This document shows positions 1-8,212 of a stretch of 64,000 nt of DNA, one piece after another. Each line of letters opens with the position of its first letter. The stretch's first letter is position 1. The position numbers and the translations under genes were made by a program. The stretch comes from Microbacteriaceae bacterium VKM Ac-2854 (GTDB lineage Bacteria > Actinomycetota > Actinomycetes > Actinomycetales > Microbacteriaceae), in NCBI GenBank assembly GCA_013205085.1, contig JABMLH010000002.1:623425-687424 (forward strand). The letters are read 5' to 3'. The notes beneath the pieces are model-generated. The model did no database searches, was not told the origin of the DNA, and was given only the letters and a program-made list of their open reading frames with translations.

Positions 1-466
1 CCTTCGACGCCGCGTAGGCCGCCTGGCCGATCTGCCCGTCGAACGCCGCGACCGAGGCCGTGTTCACGATCACGCCGCGCTCGCCGTCCACCGGCTCCGT
101 CCGCGCCATCGCTGCGGCCGCGAGCCGCACCACGTTGAACGTGCCGACGGTGTTGATCCGCAGCACCCGCTCGAACACGTCCAGCGGCAGTGGGCCGTCG
201 CGCCCCAGGGTGCGGCCCGGCGTCGCCACGCCCGCGCAGTTCACCACGATCCGCAGCGGCGCGAGATCCGTGGCGCGCGCGATGGCCGCCGACACGGCCG
301 TCTCATCCAGCACGTCGCCGCCCACCGCATCCGAGAGGCCCACGACGGCCGCCGGCAGGTCGAGCACAACCACCCGCGCGCCCGCCTCGGCGAGCGCCGC
401 AGCCGTCGCCGCGCCGAGGCCAGAGGCTCCGCCGGTGACCAGCGCCGCGCATCCGTCGATCCGCAT
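1..466 (-). CDS. SDR-family 3-hydroxyacyl-CoA dehydrogenase (HSD10-like), 3' part outside window
   Basis: Partial gene; only the first about 155 residues lie in the window. The minus strand reads from ATG at 466: MRIDGCAALVTGGASGLG, the N-terminal Rossmann TGxxxGxG motif, followed by NCAG near residue 80, a NT.GTFNV stretch, and at the window edge the catalytic YAASK (YxxxK) motif. The overall layout (DVFERVLRINTVGTFN, then NTASVAAFDGQIGQ) is that of the type-2 3-hydroxyacyl-CoA/3-hydroxy-2-methylbutyryl-CoA dehydrogenases. It starts 13 bases after the stop of the thiolase gene and is read in the same direction, so the two probably perform the last two steps of a beta-oxidation or isoleucine-type degradation. 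Exact substrate is not determined. Confidence 0.85.
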   Translation of the reverse strand, partial: MRIDGCAALVTGGASGLGAATAAALAEAGARVVVLDLPAAVVGLSDAVGGDVLDETAVSAAIARATDLAPLRIVVNCAGVATPGRTLGRDGPLPLDVFERVLRINTVGTFNVVRLAAAAMARTEPVDGERGVIVNTASVAAFDGQIGQAAYAASK

Positions 467-479
467 CACAACACCTCGT

Positions 480-1652
480 TCACAGTCGCTCGATCACCGT
501 CGCGTTCGCCATGCCGCCGCCCTCGCACATCGTCTGCAGGCCGTAGCGGCCACCCGTGTGCTCCAGGGTGTTCAGCATCGTCGCCAGCAGCCGGGTGCCG
601 CTCGAACCGAGCGCGTGGCCGAGCGCGATCGCTCCGCCCCACGGGTTCAGCAGCGCCGGATCGACATCGAACTCGCGCAACCACGCCAGCGGCACGGAGG
701 CGAAGGCCTCGTTCACCTCGATCGTCGCCAGCTCGTCCAGTGACAGCGCCGCCCGCGCCATCGCCTGGTGCGTCGCGGGGATGATCCCGGTCAACATCTC
801 GACCGGATCGCTGCCGACGCTGGCGAACGAGACGAAGCGCGCCCGCGGCACCAGCCCGAGCTGTTCGGCGCGTTCGGCGCTCATCAGCAGCGCCGCCGAG
901 GCGCCGTCCGAGAGCGGCGACGACGAACCGGCCGTGATGCTCCAGCGGATCTCCGGGAAGCGCGCGCTCATCTCGGCGCTCTCGAAGGCGGGCTTCAGAC
1001 CGGCCAGCGACTCGACGCTCGTACCCTCCCGCACCGTCTCGTCCCGGCGCAGCCCGACGCCCGGCACCGGCACCACCTCGCCGTCGAAGCGGCCGCTGCG
1101 CCACGCCTCGGCGCCCCGAGCGTGCGACTGCGCCGCGAAGGCGTCCAGCGCGTCCCGGCTCAGGCCCCAGCGGGCCGCGACCAGCTCCGCCGAGACGCCC
1201 TGCTCGATCAGACCGTCGGGGAACCGCGCCGCGATGTCGGGGCCGTACGGATCCCGTCCGCCGAGCGAGGAGCGCAACGGTACGCGGCTCATCGACTCCA
1301 CACCGCAGGCGATCACCACGTCCTGCCAGCCCGAACCGATCGCCTGCGCCGCGAACGTGGCCGCCTGCTGGCTCGATCCGCACTGCCGATCGATCGTCAC
1401 GCCCGGCACCGACAGCGGCAACCCCGCGGCGAGCAGCGCGTTGCGCGCGATGTTGAAACCCTGCTCCCCCGCCTGCGAGACGCAACCCGCGATCACATCA
1501 TCGATCGTGCCCGGATCGATACCGGTGCGCTCCAGAAGGGCCGAGATCGTTCCGGCCAACAGCGACGTCGGATGCACATCGGCCAGCGCCCCACCCGCCT
1601 TGCCACGACCGCAGGGGGTACGGACGGCATCGATGATCACCACGTCACGCAT
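480..1652 (-). CDS. acetyl-CoA C-acyltransferase (thiolase)
   Basis: A 390-residue thiolase, full length for the family. It splits 3-ketoacyl-CoA with CoA to acetyl-CoA and a shortened acyl-CoA (or runs in reverse). The acyl-carrying cysteine lies in DRQCGSS at residue 91; NEAF is near 314; the catalytic His is in GHALGSSG near 346; the second Cys is in CEGGG near 376, close to the C-terminus. All catalytic elements are present. The neighbouring downstream SDR dehydrogenase is 13 bases away in the same orientation, which supports a degradative role (FadA-like) rather than biosynthetic acetoacetyl-CoA formation. Substrate chain length cannot be read from the sequence. Confidence 0.93.
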   Translation of the reverse strand: MRDVVIIDAVRTPCGRGKAGGALADVHPTSLLAGTISALLERTGIDPGTIDDVIAGCVSQAGEQGFNIARNALLAAGLPLSVPGVTIDRQCGSSQQAATFAAQAIGSGWQDVVIACGVESMSRVPLRSSLGGRDPYGPDIAARFPDGLIEQGVSAELVAARWGLSRDALDAFAAQSHARGAEAWRSGRFDGEVVPVPGVGLRRDETVREGTSVESLAGLKPAFESAEMSARFPEIRWSITAGSSSPLSDGASAALLMSAERAEQLGLVPRARFVSFASVGSDPVEMLTGIIPATHQAMARAALSLDELATIEVNEAFASVPLAWLREFDVDPALLNPWGGAIALGHALGSSGTRLLATMLNTLEHTGGRYGLQTMCEGGGMANATVIERL

Positions 1653-1694
1653 CGCGACCTCCTCGTCGAGTCGTCTCCAGCGTAGCTGCGGCGA

Positions 1695-2078
1695 TCAGGG
1701 CGTCGGCGTCGCGCTCGGCTCACTCTCGGCCGCGTGACACTGCGCGAGCACGGTGTCGTAGCGCACCTGGTCCTCCAACAGCTGCTGGGCACGGGCCGCG
1801 AGCTCGGCGATCTCCTCATCGGTCACTTCGCCGGGGTCCGTCGCGGGCCCGGCGACGGGGCGGGAGGCGAAGCCGCTCTGCGCGATGCAGGCGGCCAGGT
1901 CGGCGTCGATGTCGGTGCCGACCGGCGCGGTCGCCGCGTCGGTCGGGGTCGGGGCCGTGGTCGCGGCGCGCGAGCCGCTACCGCCGGGGATCTCGGCGAG
2001 TTCGGGAGAACATCCCGCCCCGGCCAGGGCGATCGACACGGCGAGGAGCCCAGCGATTCCTGCGCGACGCAGCCTCAT
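1695..2078 (-). CDS. small secreted lipoprotein, unknown function
   Basis: 127 residues. The N-terminus has basic MRLRR, a hydrophobic stretch and a lipobox ending LAGAGC at residues 18-23, so it should be lipid-anchored on the outer face of the membrane. The mature part begins with a Thr/Ala/Pro-rich linker and ends with a predicted helical segment containing two cysteines (ACIAQSG and QCHAAESE) and a Thr-Pro tail. I recognise no family. It sits between the thiolase and the RNA methyltransferase, all on the minus strand, without overlap. Confidence 0.75.
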   Translation of the reverse strand: MRLRRAGIAGLLAVSIALAGAGCSPELAEIPGGSGSRAATTAPTPTDAATAPVGTDIDADLAACIAQSGFASRPVAGPATDPGEVTDEEIAELAARAQQLLEDQVRYDTVLAQCHAAESEPSATPTP

Positions 2079-2157
2079 CGTCCGATCCTCTCCATCGTGC
2101 GGTCCTTCGCCGTCGGTACCGCGCCCCCGTTGCGGTCGAGCCTAGGGGTCGAGGGGC

Positions 2158-2955
2158 TCAGAGGGCGAGCGCCCACATCGCCACCGCGCTCGCCGCCGCG
2201 ACGTTCAGCGAGTCGATGCCGTGCCGCATCGGGATCCGCACCACCGCATCCGCGGCCGCGATCGCCTCATCGGTGAGCCCCTCCCCCTCGGTACCGAGCA
2301 CCAGTGCCACCCGCTCGGGAGCGTCCGCCGCGAAGTCCCGCAGCGGCACGGAGCCCGCGGTCAGTGCCATCGCCGCGATGGTGAAGCCCGCCTCGTGCAG
2401 CAGCTCCCGCGTCGAGGGCCAGTCGCCGACCCGCGTCCACGGCACCTGCAGCACGGTGCCCATGCTCACCCGGATCGCGCGGCGGTAGAACGGATCGGAG
2501 CAGCGCGGAGTGACCAGCACCGCATCCGCGCCGATCGCGCCGACGGATCGGAAGATGGCGCCGACATTGGTGGGGTCGACCACGTTCTCGAGCACGACCA
2601 CGCGCCGGGCATCGCGGATCAGGGCGGCCGGATCCGGGAGGCTCGGCCGGTGCATCGCCGCGATCAGCCCGCGGTGCAGCAGGTAGCCGGTCAGTTCGGC
2701 CAGCAGCTCACTCGGGCCGGTGAAGACGGGGACGTCGCGATCGCCGAGCAGCCGCTGCGCCTCCTGCGCCGAGGAGCCCAGCGCCAGCACGGATCGGGGT
2801 TCGTGGCCCGCGCGCAACGCGCGTTCGAGCACCAGGGCCGACTCCGCGATGTACAGGCCGTGCGCGCCGCGGGCGTTCTTCAACGCGACGTCGGTGGCGT
2901 GCGCGTAGTCGGCCAGGCGTGCATCCGCGAGGTCCGTGATCGGGATCAGGGGCAT
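2158..2955 (-). CDS. TrmH/SpoU-family RNA 2'-O-methyltransferase
   Basis: 265 residues from ATG at 2955 (MPLIPITDL); an in-frame ATG 48 bases upstream is rejected because it falls in the 59-nt palindrome. These SPOUT enzymes transfer methyl from S-adenosylmethionine to a ribose 2'-OH in rRNA or tRNA, through a trefoil knot. Visible hallmarks are the motif-1 segment NVVDPTNVGAIFRS, the motif-2 block LVLGTEGEGL, and the motif-3 stretch IPMRHGIDSLNVAAASAVA near the C-terminus; the N-terminal part is an RNA-binding substrate domain of the rRNA methyltransferase type. The target nucleotide cannot be told from sequence. Confidence 0.9.
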   Translation of the reverse strand: MPLIPITDLADARLADYAHATDVALKNARGAHGLYIAESALVLERALRAGHEPRSVLALGSSAQEAQRLLGDRDVPVFTGPSELLAELTGYLLHRGLIAAMHRPSLPDPAALIRDARRVVVLENVVDPTNVGAIFRSVGAIGADAVLVTPRCSDPFYRRAIRVSMGTVLQVPWTRVGDWPSTRELLHEAGFTIAAMALTAGSVPLRDFAADAPERVALVLGTEGEGLTDEAIAAADAVVRIPMRHGIDSLNVAAASAVAMWALAL

Positions 2956-2981
2956 CCGTCGATTCTGGCCGCCCTCGCCCC

Positions 2982-3040
2982 GCGAGATGCCACTTCGGTA
3001 CACCTTGCCCGGCGTGTCGCGTACAAAAGAGGCATCTCGC
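2982..3040. repeat. 59-nt dispersed palindrome, copy A (inverted orientation)
   Basis: Ends are GCGAGATGCC and GGCATCTCGC. Read on the minus strand it matches two other 59-nt copies at 24976-25034 and 47793-47851, sharing the half that runs GCGAGATGCCTCTT, two variable bases, GTACGCGACACGCCG. It lies between gabD-like and the methyltransferase gene, both on the minus strand. The arms in this copy are not fully complementary next to the GTAC (one A/T and neighbouring mismatches). Confidence 0.85.
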
Positions 3041-3051
3041 AGGAGCGGGGA

Positions 3052-4527
3052 TCAGGCGAACGGGTCGGGCGTGAGGGTGTACTTCGTGGAGAGGTATTCG
3101 TGGATGCCCTCGAGGCCGCCCTCACGGCCGAGGCCGGACTGCTTCACCCCGCCGAACGGCGCGGCGGCGTTCGAGACCACGCCCACGTTCAGGCCCATCA
3201 TCCCGGTCTGCAGCCGCTCGATCATCCGCTGGCCGCGCGCGAAGTCCGCCGTGAAGACGTAGGAGATCAGGCCGAATTCGGTGTCGTTGGCGAGGCGCAC
3301 CGCGTCGGCCTCGTCGGTGAACGGCACGATCGCGACCACCGGCCCGAAGATCTCGGTGCGCAGGATCTCGCTGCCGGCGGTGACCCCGGTCACCACCGTG
3401 GGTTCGTAGAAGTGCCCCGGTCCGTCGATCTCGGCGCCGCCGATGCGCACCTGGGCGCCGCGCGAAACGGCGTCCTGCACCAGTTGCTCGGCCTTCGCCA
3501 CGGCGCGATCGTCGATCAGCGGGCCGATGGTGACGCCGTCCTCCGTGCCGCGTCCCACGCGCATCGCCTGCACCTTCGCGACGACCCGCGCCGCGAACTC
3601 CTCGGCGACCGACTCGTGCACGATGAAGCGGTTCGCCGCCGTGCAAGCCTGGCCGATGTTGCGGAACTTCGCCAGGATCGCGCCGTCGACAGCCTTGTCG
3701 AGGTCGGCGTCGCCGAAGACGACGAAGGGGGCGTTGCCACCGAGTTCCATCGAGGTGCGCAACACGTTCTGAGCGGACTGCTGAATCAACTTCTGCCCCA
3801 CCGGAGTCGAGCCGGTGAACGAGAGCTTGCGCAGCCGCGGATCCGCGATGATCGGCTCCGAGACGGCCGCCGACGTCGAGGTGGTGATCACGTTCACGAC
3901 GCCGGCCGGCACCCCGGCGTCCTCCAGCAGCCTCGCGAACAGCAGCGTGGTCAGCGGCGTCAGCTCGGCCGGTTTGATCACCACGGTGCAGCCCGCGGCG
4001 AGCGCCGGGGCGACCTTGCGCGTAGCCATCGCGAGCGGGAAGTTCCACGGAGTGATCAGGTAGCACGGGCCGACCGGGTGCTGCGTCACGATCACGCGGC
4101 CGGTGCCCTCCGGGTTCGTGCCGTAGCGCCCGGCGATGCGCACCGCCTCCTCGCTGAACCAGCGCAGGAACTCGCCGCCGTAGGCGACCTCGCCGAGCGC
4201 CTCGGCGTAGGGCTTACCCATCTCGAGCGTCATCAGCAGCGCGAACTGCTCCTTGCGCTCCTGCAGCAGGTCGAAGGCTCGGCGCAGGATCTCGGCACGC
4301 TTGCGCGGCGCGGTGGCCGCCCAGCCGTCGGCGGCGGCGACCGCCGCGTCCAGGGCGCGCAGTCCGTCGCCCGCATCCGCATCCGCGATCGTCCTGATCA
4401 CCGCGCCGGTGGCCGGATCCTCCACGTCGATCGAGCGCCCGCTGGAGGACGCCACCCACTCACCGCCGATGAAAAGGCCGTCGGGGACGGAGGCGAGCAG
4501 TTCGGATTCGGTGACGGAGGCAGCCAT
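3052..4527 (-). CDS. gabD: NAD(P)-dependent succinate-semialdehyde dehydrogenase
   Basis: About 491 residues from ATG at 4527 (MAASVTESE); an ATG/GTG three codons upstream is possible. Aldehyde dehydrogenase superfamily: oxidises succinate semialdehyde to succinate in GABA or related breakdown, in the cytosol. Visible are the cofactor-binding TPWNFPLAMATRK, the FTGSTPVGQ loop, the catalytic Glu in MELGGNAPF, and the catalytic Cys in NIGQACTAANR; KQSGLGREGG is near the C-terminus. The GabD assignment rests on general similarity; a broader semialdehyde or aldehyde substrate is possible. No other GABA genes are adjacent. Downstream is the 59-nt palindrome. Confidence 0.88.
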   Translation of the reverse strand: MAASVTESELLASVPDGLFIGGEWVASSSGRSIDVEDPATGAVIRTIADADAGDGLRALDAAVAAADGWAATAPRKRAEILRRAFDLLQERKEQFALLMTLEMGKPYAEALGEVAYGGEFLRWFSEEAVRIAGRYGTNPEGTGRVIVTQHPVGPCYLITPWNFPLAMATRKVAPALAAGCTVVIKPAELTPLTTLLFARLLEDAGVPAGVVNVITTSTSAAVSEPIIADPRLRKLSFTGSTPVGQKLIQQSAQNVLRTSMELGGNAPFVVFGDADLDKAVDGAILAKFRNIGQACTAANRFIVHESVAEEFAARVVAKVQAMRVGRGTEDGVTIGPLIDDRAVAKAEQLVQDAVSRGAQVRIGGAEIDGPGHFYEPTVVTGVTAGSEILRTEIFGPVVAIVPFTDEADAVRLANDTEFGLISYVFTADFARGQRMIERLQTGMMGLNVGVVSNAAAPFGGVKQSGLGREGGLEGIHEYLSTKYTLTPDPFA

Positions 4528-4590
4528 GCAGACCACTCTAGGCCACCGGAATCCGCATCGAAAGGTGCGGATCGAGTTGCCTGGAAGGGT

Positions 4591-5202
4591 CTAGCCCACG
4601 GTTTCCGTCGTCACGCCCGGTGCGCGTGTCGACGGCAGCACCTCGATGCCCGCCGCACGCATCTCCTCGAGCGCGGCGGTGCTCGACGCGGGAGCGACCC
4701 CGGCGATGAGGTCGTCCAGTACTCGCACGATCACTCCCTCGTCGCGGGCATCGAGGGCGGAAGCGCGGACGCAGTAGTCCGTGGCGATGCCGACGACATC
4801 GATCTCGGTGACCCCGAGCCGCTCGAGCACGGCGCGGAGCGACTCGCCTTCGGCGGTCATCCCCTGGTAGATCGAGTAGGCGGGTTCGCCTTGACCCTTG
4901 CGGATGTGCACGTCGATCGCGGCGGTGTCGAGGTCGGGATGGTACTCCGCGCCGACGCTGCCCGAAACGCAGTGCACCGGCCAGCTGTCGACAAAGTCGG
5001 GCTCGCCCGCGGCGAAGTGCCCGCCGTTGTCGTTGTCGCCGTCGTGCCAGTCGCGTGAGGCGATCACATAGTCGAACGCCAGCGGATGCGCGTGCAGCAG
5101 GGCGCTGATTCCGCGCGCAACAGCGGCGCCGCCGTCGACGCCGAGCGCGCCGCCCTCGGTGAAATCGTTCTGCACGTCGATGACGAACAAGGCGGTGGTC
5201 AT
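4591..5202 (-). CDS. pncA: nicotinamidase (isochorismatase superfamily)
   Basis: 203 residues. Converts nicotinamide to nicotinate for NAD salvage. The catalytic triad is visible as Asp9 (FVIDVQNDF), Lys102 (IRKGQ) and Cys144 (GIATDYCVRAS). The metal-binding site is Asp51, His53 and His62 in the stretch DWHDGDNDNGGHF. Length and motif spacing fit PncA rather than other isochorismatase-like hydrolases. It is flanked by the dehydrogenase and the PBP4 gene in the same orientation but separated by over 60 bases on each side, so it may be its own unit. Confidence 0.92.
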   Translation of the reverse strand: MTTALFVIDVQNDFTEGGALGVDGGAAVARGISALLHAHPLAFDYVIASRDWHDGDNDNGGHFAAGEPDFVDSWPVHCVSGSVGAEYHPDLDTAAIDVHIRKGQGEPAYSIYQGMTAEGESLRAVLERLGVTEIDVVGIATDYCVRASALDARDEGVIVRVLDDLIAGVAPASSTAALEEMRAAGIEVLPSTRAPGVTTETVG

Positions 5203-5296
5203 GGTGCGTCTCCTTCGGGGTTCGGGACGTCGACCGCGCGAATCGGGGCGAATCCGCTGCGGCTGACTTCGATCCTAGGCGGAGCCAACCTGCCGG

Positions 5297-6712
5297 TCAG
5301 GAGTCGGACAGCTGGGCGCCGCAGCGGTATAAGCCGGTCGCCAGGGTGTCGATCGCGGCCTTGGCGCTGTCGTCCACCGCGCCGAGGGCGTAGATGGCGA
5401 AGGTCTGCACCGAGCCGTCCTCGGCGTGCACGATGCCGGCCAGGGTGTAGCCGGTGTCGATCCATCCGGTCTTGGCGTTGATCGCTCCGTCCGCATCCGC
5501 GTTCGCGCCGGTGAACCGGTCGCTGTACGACAGCGATCCGGTCTCACCCGACACCGGCAGGCCGTCGTAGACGACGCCGAGGTTCGCCTCGCGGTCGTTC
5601 ACCTTGCGCAGCAGCTCGGTGAAGTACGCGGGCGGCACCGCGTTGTCGTCGCTCAGGCCGGAGCCGTCGACGATCGTGAGCCCCGTGGTGTCGACGCCGT
5701 ACGCGGCGAGGCCCTGCAGGATGCCCGCCTGCTCGCTCGCGAAGTCGTTGCCGGCACCGGCCGCGATCGCGGTCAGCCGCGCGAGCATCTCGGCGATGGC
5801 GTTGTCGGACACGATCAGGCTCTGCTGCACCAGGGTCGCGACGGTCGCCGATTGCACGCTGCCCAGCTGCGCTGCGCCCGCCGACGCGGTGCCGCGGCTG
5901 ACGGTGACGGAGCCGCCGAGCTCATCCGCGAAGGCCTCTCCGGCGCGTCCGACCGGGTCGGTGCTGCGTTCCGAGACGGAGTCGGTCGGGTCCTCGCGGT
6001 CGCCGTCGACCTGCAGCGCGGTGATCTCGGGCATGTAGCCGTCGGTCTGCTCCTTCCGATTCCAACTCGACTGCCAGGTGTCTCCGGAGTAGAGCGAGGA
6101 GTCGAGCACCAGTTCGGTGATCTCGGTCCCCGCCGTCGCCGGATCCGCATCCCAGGCGTCCTGCACCTGCTCGGCCAGGTCGTCCAGATGCGCGGCGCCG
6201 GCGTAGACCGACTCCTCACCGGTGGGCAGGCTGGAGAGGGTGAGATCGCCGCCGCCGACCAGCACAACGGTGCCCGGCGTGTCACCCTTGACCACGGTGG
6301 TGCTGATCCGGGTGTCGGGGCCGAGCACGCTGAGCGCGGCGGCCGTCGTCAGGATCTTCAACGCGCTCGCGGTGCGCGAAGCGGTCTCGCCGCCGCGGTC
6401 GAAGAGCACGGTGCCGGTCGCGGCGTCGACGACCTGCGCCTGGAACGAGCCGAGGCGGGAGTCGGCGGCGAGATCGGCGACGGAGCAGGTGCGCAGGGCG
6501 GAGGCGGCGGTCTGCGCCGTGGGGCGGGCGGCCTCGGTGGGCGTCGGAGTGGGGGTCGCCGTCGGCGTCGCGGCCGCTTCCGGAGACGGCGCGAGTCGGC
6601 CGCCGAGCGCGAACGCACCGACGCCGAGGAGGGCGAAGGCGACGGTCGCCGCGACGACGGCGACGACGCGAGGGGCGCGGGGCGCGCGGGAACGGGGGCG
6701 GTGCTGGCTCAC
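5297..6712 (-). CDS. dacB: D-alanyl-D-alanine carboxypeptidase/endopeptidase (PBP4, DacB type)
   Basis: 471 residues. Penicillin-binding protein class C that trims pentapeptides or cuts crosslinks in peptidoglycan. A basic cytoplasmic tail (MSQHRPRSRAPRAPR) is followed by one membrane helix at about 16-38 and a Thr/Pro-rich linker, so the enzyme sits outside the membrane. The three active-site boxes are in order: SALK (Ser116, Lys119), SDN (302-304) and KTG (414-416). The long insert between SxxK and SxN is typical of the DacB family. Stand-alone gene, not in the tilS-hpt-ftsH neighbourhood often seen for it in actinobacteria. Confidence 0.93.
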   Translation of the reverse strand: MSQHRPRSRAPRAPRVVAVVAATVAFALLGVGAFALGGRLAPSPEAAATPTATPTPTPTEAARPTAQTAASALRTCSVADLAADSRLGSFQAQVVDAATGTVLFDRGGETASRTASALKILTTAAALSVLGPDTRISTTVVKGDTPGTVVLVGGGDLTLSSLPTGEESVYAGAAHLDDLAEQVQDAWDADPATAGTEITELVLDSSLYSGDTWQSSWNRKEQTDGYMPEITALQVDGDREDPTDSVSERSTDPVGRAGEAFADELGGSVTVSRGTASAGAAQLGSVQSATVATLVQQSLIVSDNAIAEMLARLTAIAAGAGNDFASEQAGILQGLAAYGVDTTGLTIVDGSGLSDDNAVPPAYFTELLRKVNDREANLGVVYDGLPVSGETGSLSYSDRFTGANADADGAINAKTGWIDTGYTLAGIVHAEDGSVQTFAIYALGAVDDSAKAAIDTLATGLYRCGAQLSDS

Positions 6713-6768
6713 CCGGTCATGGTAGGCGGGGTGCCTGAAGGGAACGTGGTGGCGTCAGGTGAGGGCGC

Positions 6769-7109
6769 CTACCGGCCAGTTCGAGTATTGGGAGGCACGA
6801 CGATCGGATCGAAGAGTTCGATCAGAGCTGCGGTCGAGCCTGACTCCATGGCCGCACGGGACGCACCATCGTTGATCGCACCGCTAACGGCTTCCCAGCC
6901 GATCCTTTAACCGGCCGCCGCAGCGACGCCGGTCCAGAACAGACGTTGCGTCCGCCCGTTTCCTTCTCGGAACGGATGAACGTAGTTCTGGTCGTACCGA
7001 CGAAGTCCGTCCCCGCGCGTTCGAGCACCACCGGATCGGTGATGCCGAGCTTGTTGCGGAGTATTCCGGAGGACGGATCCAGATACGGGTCTTCGGGTCG
7101 CTCAGCCAA
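6769..7109 (-). pseudogene. Fic-domain toxin relic (VbhT-like), deleted, frameshifted and stopped
   Basis: Downstream of and overlapping the antitoxin gene. From a TTG at 7109 the frame reads LAERPEDPYLDPSSGILRNK, then KLGITDPVVLERAGTD, the usual N-terminus of bacterial Fic proteins. At about 6990 the homology jumps, in another frame, to YDQNYVHPFREGNGRTQR (His codon at 6976-6978), which is the intact Fic active-site motif HPFxEGNGR. That frame then meets TAA at 6907-6909 and resumes with RIGWEAVSGAINDG, ending at TAG 6769-6771. Compared with a typical Fic protein the central part of the domain (roughly 80-90 residues) is missing. The gene cannot make an active AMP-transferase. Confidence 0.85.
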
Positions 7110-7314
7110 CGCCGTAGCGGGCTCGGGTGCGCGCGACGAGTTCGTCGGCATCGATCGTTCCGTCGACGTACGCCTCCGCGTCGATGCGGAACTCCGCACT
7201 GGAGCGCAGTCCCTCCATTTCGGAGCTGTGTGCTGCGGCGTCCACATCGCACCGACGACGGGCGCGCTCGGCGGCCGTGATGTTCACGTCCGCTGCGGTG
7301 CGAGCGATGGACAT
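7102..7314 (-). CDS. VbhA-family antitoxin
   Basis: 70 residues, intact. VbhA-type antitoxins are small helical proteins that insert an inhibitory (S/T)xxxE(G/N) helix into the Fic toxin. Here the stretch SSAEFRIDAEAYVDGTIDADEL resembles the family's C-terminal helix, in which SSAEFR matches the inhibitory motif form SxxxE/R loosely, and the preceding AERARRR helix is also typical. The start ATG at 7314 has a strong GGGAGGGGG ribosome site. The stop overlaps the start of the Fic relic. Because the toxin is broken, the antitoxin is an orphan in this genome unless another Fic protein exists. Confidence 0.75.
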   Translation of the reverse strand: MSIARTAADVNITAAERARRRCDVDAAAHSSEMEGLRSSAEFRIDAEAYVDGTIDADELVARTRARYGVG

Positions 7315-7363
7315 GGAACCCCCTCCCGACGAAGTGAGCCCTCATTCTATCGCCCGGAGACGA

Positions 7364-7393
7364 CGAAACCCCCGGCGCCGGCCGGGGGTTTCG
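7364..7393 (-). terminator. intrinsic terminator after tRNA-Thr
   Basis: Perfect 13-bp stem cgaaacccccggc / gccgggggtttcg with a 4-base loop, directly 3' of tRNA-Thr on the minus strand and upstream of the antitoxin gene. The same AAACCCCCGG...CCGGGGGTTT style is used after asd at 40081. Confidence 0.85.
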
Positions 7394-7398
7394 AGGTG

Positions 7399-7474
7399 TG
7401 GAGCCGCCTGTGGGAATCGAACCCACGACCTTCTCATTACGAGTGAGACGCTCTGCCGACTGAGCTAAGGCGGC
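7399..7474 (-). tRNA. tRNA-Thr (anticodon CGT)
   Basis: Minus strand reads GCCGCCTTAGCTCAG at the 5' end (7474) with a full cloverleaf: acceptor GCCGCCT/AGGCGGC, anticodon stem TCTCA/TGAGA around loop CTCGTAA (anticodon CGT, threonine), and T-arm GTGGG/CCCAC with TTCGATT. Body is 73 nt (7402-7474), discriminator T, and the genomic CCA follows at 7399-7401. Confidence 0.97.
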
Positions 7475-7546
7475 GTGTTCACGAGGCGCTGGCCCCGGAC
7501 ACGATTACACAGCATAGCCTGAACGCGGCCGTGCCGGAAACTCGGC

Positions 7547-8167
7547 TCAGGCCAGCAGCGCGCCGAGCTCGTCGAAGGAGCGGCGGATGCGCTCGGGCAG
7601 CGGCACACGACCTTCCTCGTCCGCCCAGCACGCCCAGGCATGCCGCACCGCGGAGAGTCCGACGAGGGTGTACATCCGCGCGGTGCTGCGCAACTGCGCG
7701 TCATCGTCGGTGCCGGAGCGCCGCAGCCGCGCGAGTACAAGACCGTCCAACTCCGCCTCGAAGCCGCGCATGCCCGCGACCTTCATGCCGAACAACTGCG
7801 GATGCCGGCGGAAGATCTCGCGGCGCAGCAGGTGCACCTCGTGGTCGTCGGACAGCGAATCCTCGGTGGAGTTGGCGAACAGCTCGCGGAGGCCGGCGAG
7901 CACCGGCCCGTCGGCCGCCACGAACGCTTCCGAGTCCTCCTCGCGCAGCTGCGGGATTCCGCCGACGAGCGCCTCGTCCTTCGACGAGAAGTAGTTGAAG
8001 AAGGTCCGCGGCGAGACGTCGGCCGCGGCGCTGATGTCCTCCACGGTCACCTTCTCGATGCCGCGCTCGACGGTCAGCTCCAGCACCGCCACCTCGATCG
8101 CGCGTCGGGTCGCGAGGCGCTTGCGCTCGCGGAGGCCGGGGCGGGCAGGCGGGGCGGTGACGGTCAT
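7547..8167 (-). CDS. TetR/AcrR-family transcriptional regulator
   Basis: About 206 residues from ATG at 8167 (MTVTAPPARPG); the longer reading from 8200 would begin inside the candidate operator. One-component repressor with N-terminal DNA-binding helices: GIEKVTVEDISAAADVSPRTFFNYFSSKDE is the typical TetR helix-turn-helix with the FFNYF.SK signature, at about residues 30-65. The C-terminal ligand domain is not assignable. It lies upstream of no co-directed transporter; the peptidase/DNA-replication operon ends just downstream on the same strand orientation. Probable autoregulation through the palindrome at 8187-8200. Confidence 0.9.
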   Translation of the reverse strand: MTVTAPPARPGLRERKRLATRRAIEVAVLELTVERGIEKVTVEDISAAADVSPRTFFNYFSSKDEALVGGIPQLREEDSEAFVAADGPVLAGLRELFANSTEDSLSDDHEVHLLRREIFRRHPQLFGMKVAGMRGFEAELDGLVLARLRRSGTDDDAQLRSTARMYTLVGLSAVRHAWACWADEEGRVPLPERIRRSFDELGALLA

Positions 8168-8186
8168 CCGACGATTATTGCGCGAC

Positions 8187-8200
8187 GTGCAAGTTTGCAC
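8187..8200. promoter_or_regulatory. candidate TetR operator
   Basis: Perfect palindrome GTGCAA-GT-TTGCAC, 19 bases upstream of the TetR start codon at 8167 and 13 bases past the stop of the peptidase gene (8213). Position and symmetry suit autoregulation. It is the only such site seen here; no binding data. Confidence 0.5.
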
Positions 8201-8212
8201 AACGGCGCGAGC

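Noticed and set aside
2221-5058. Long plus-strand open frame of over 900 codons antisense to the methyltransferase, gabD and pncA
   Set aside because: Composition is typical of GC-rich antisense frames and three real genes lie opposite it.
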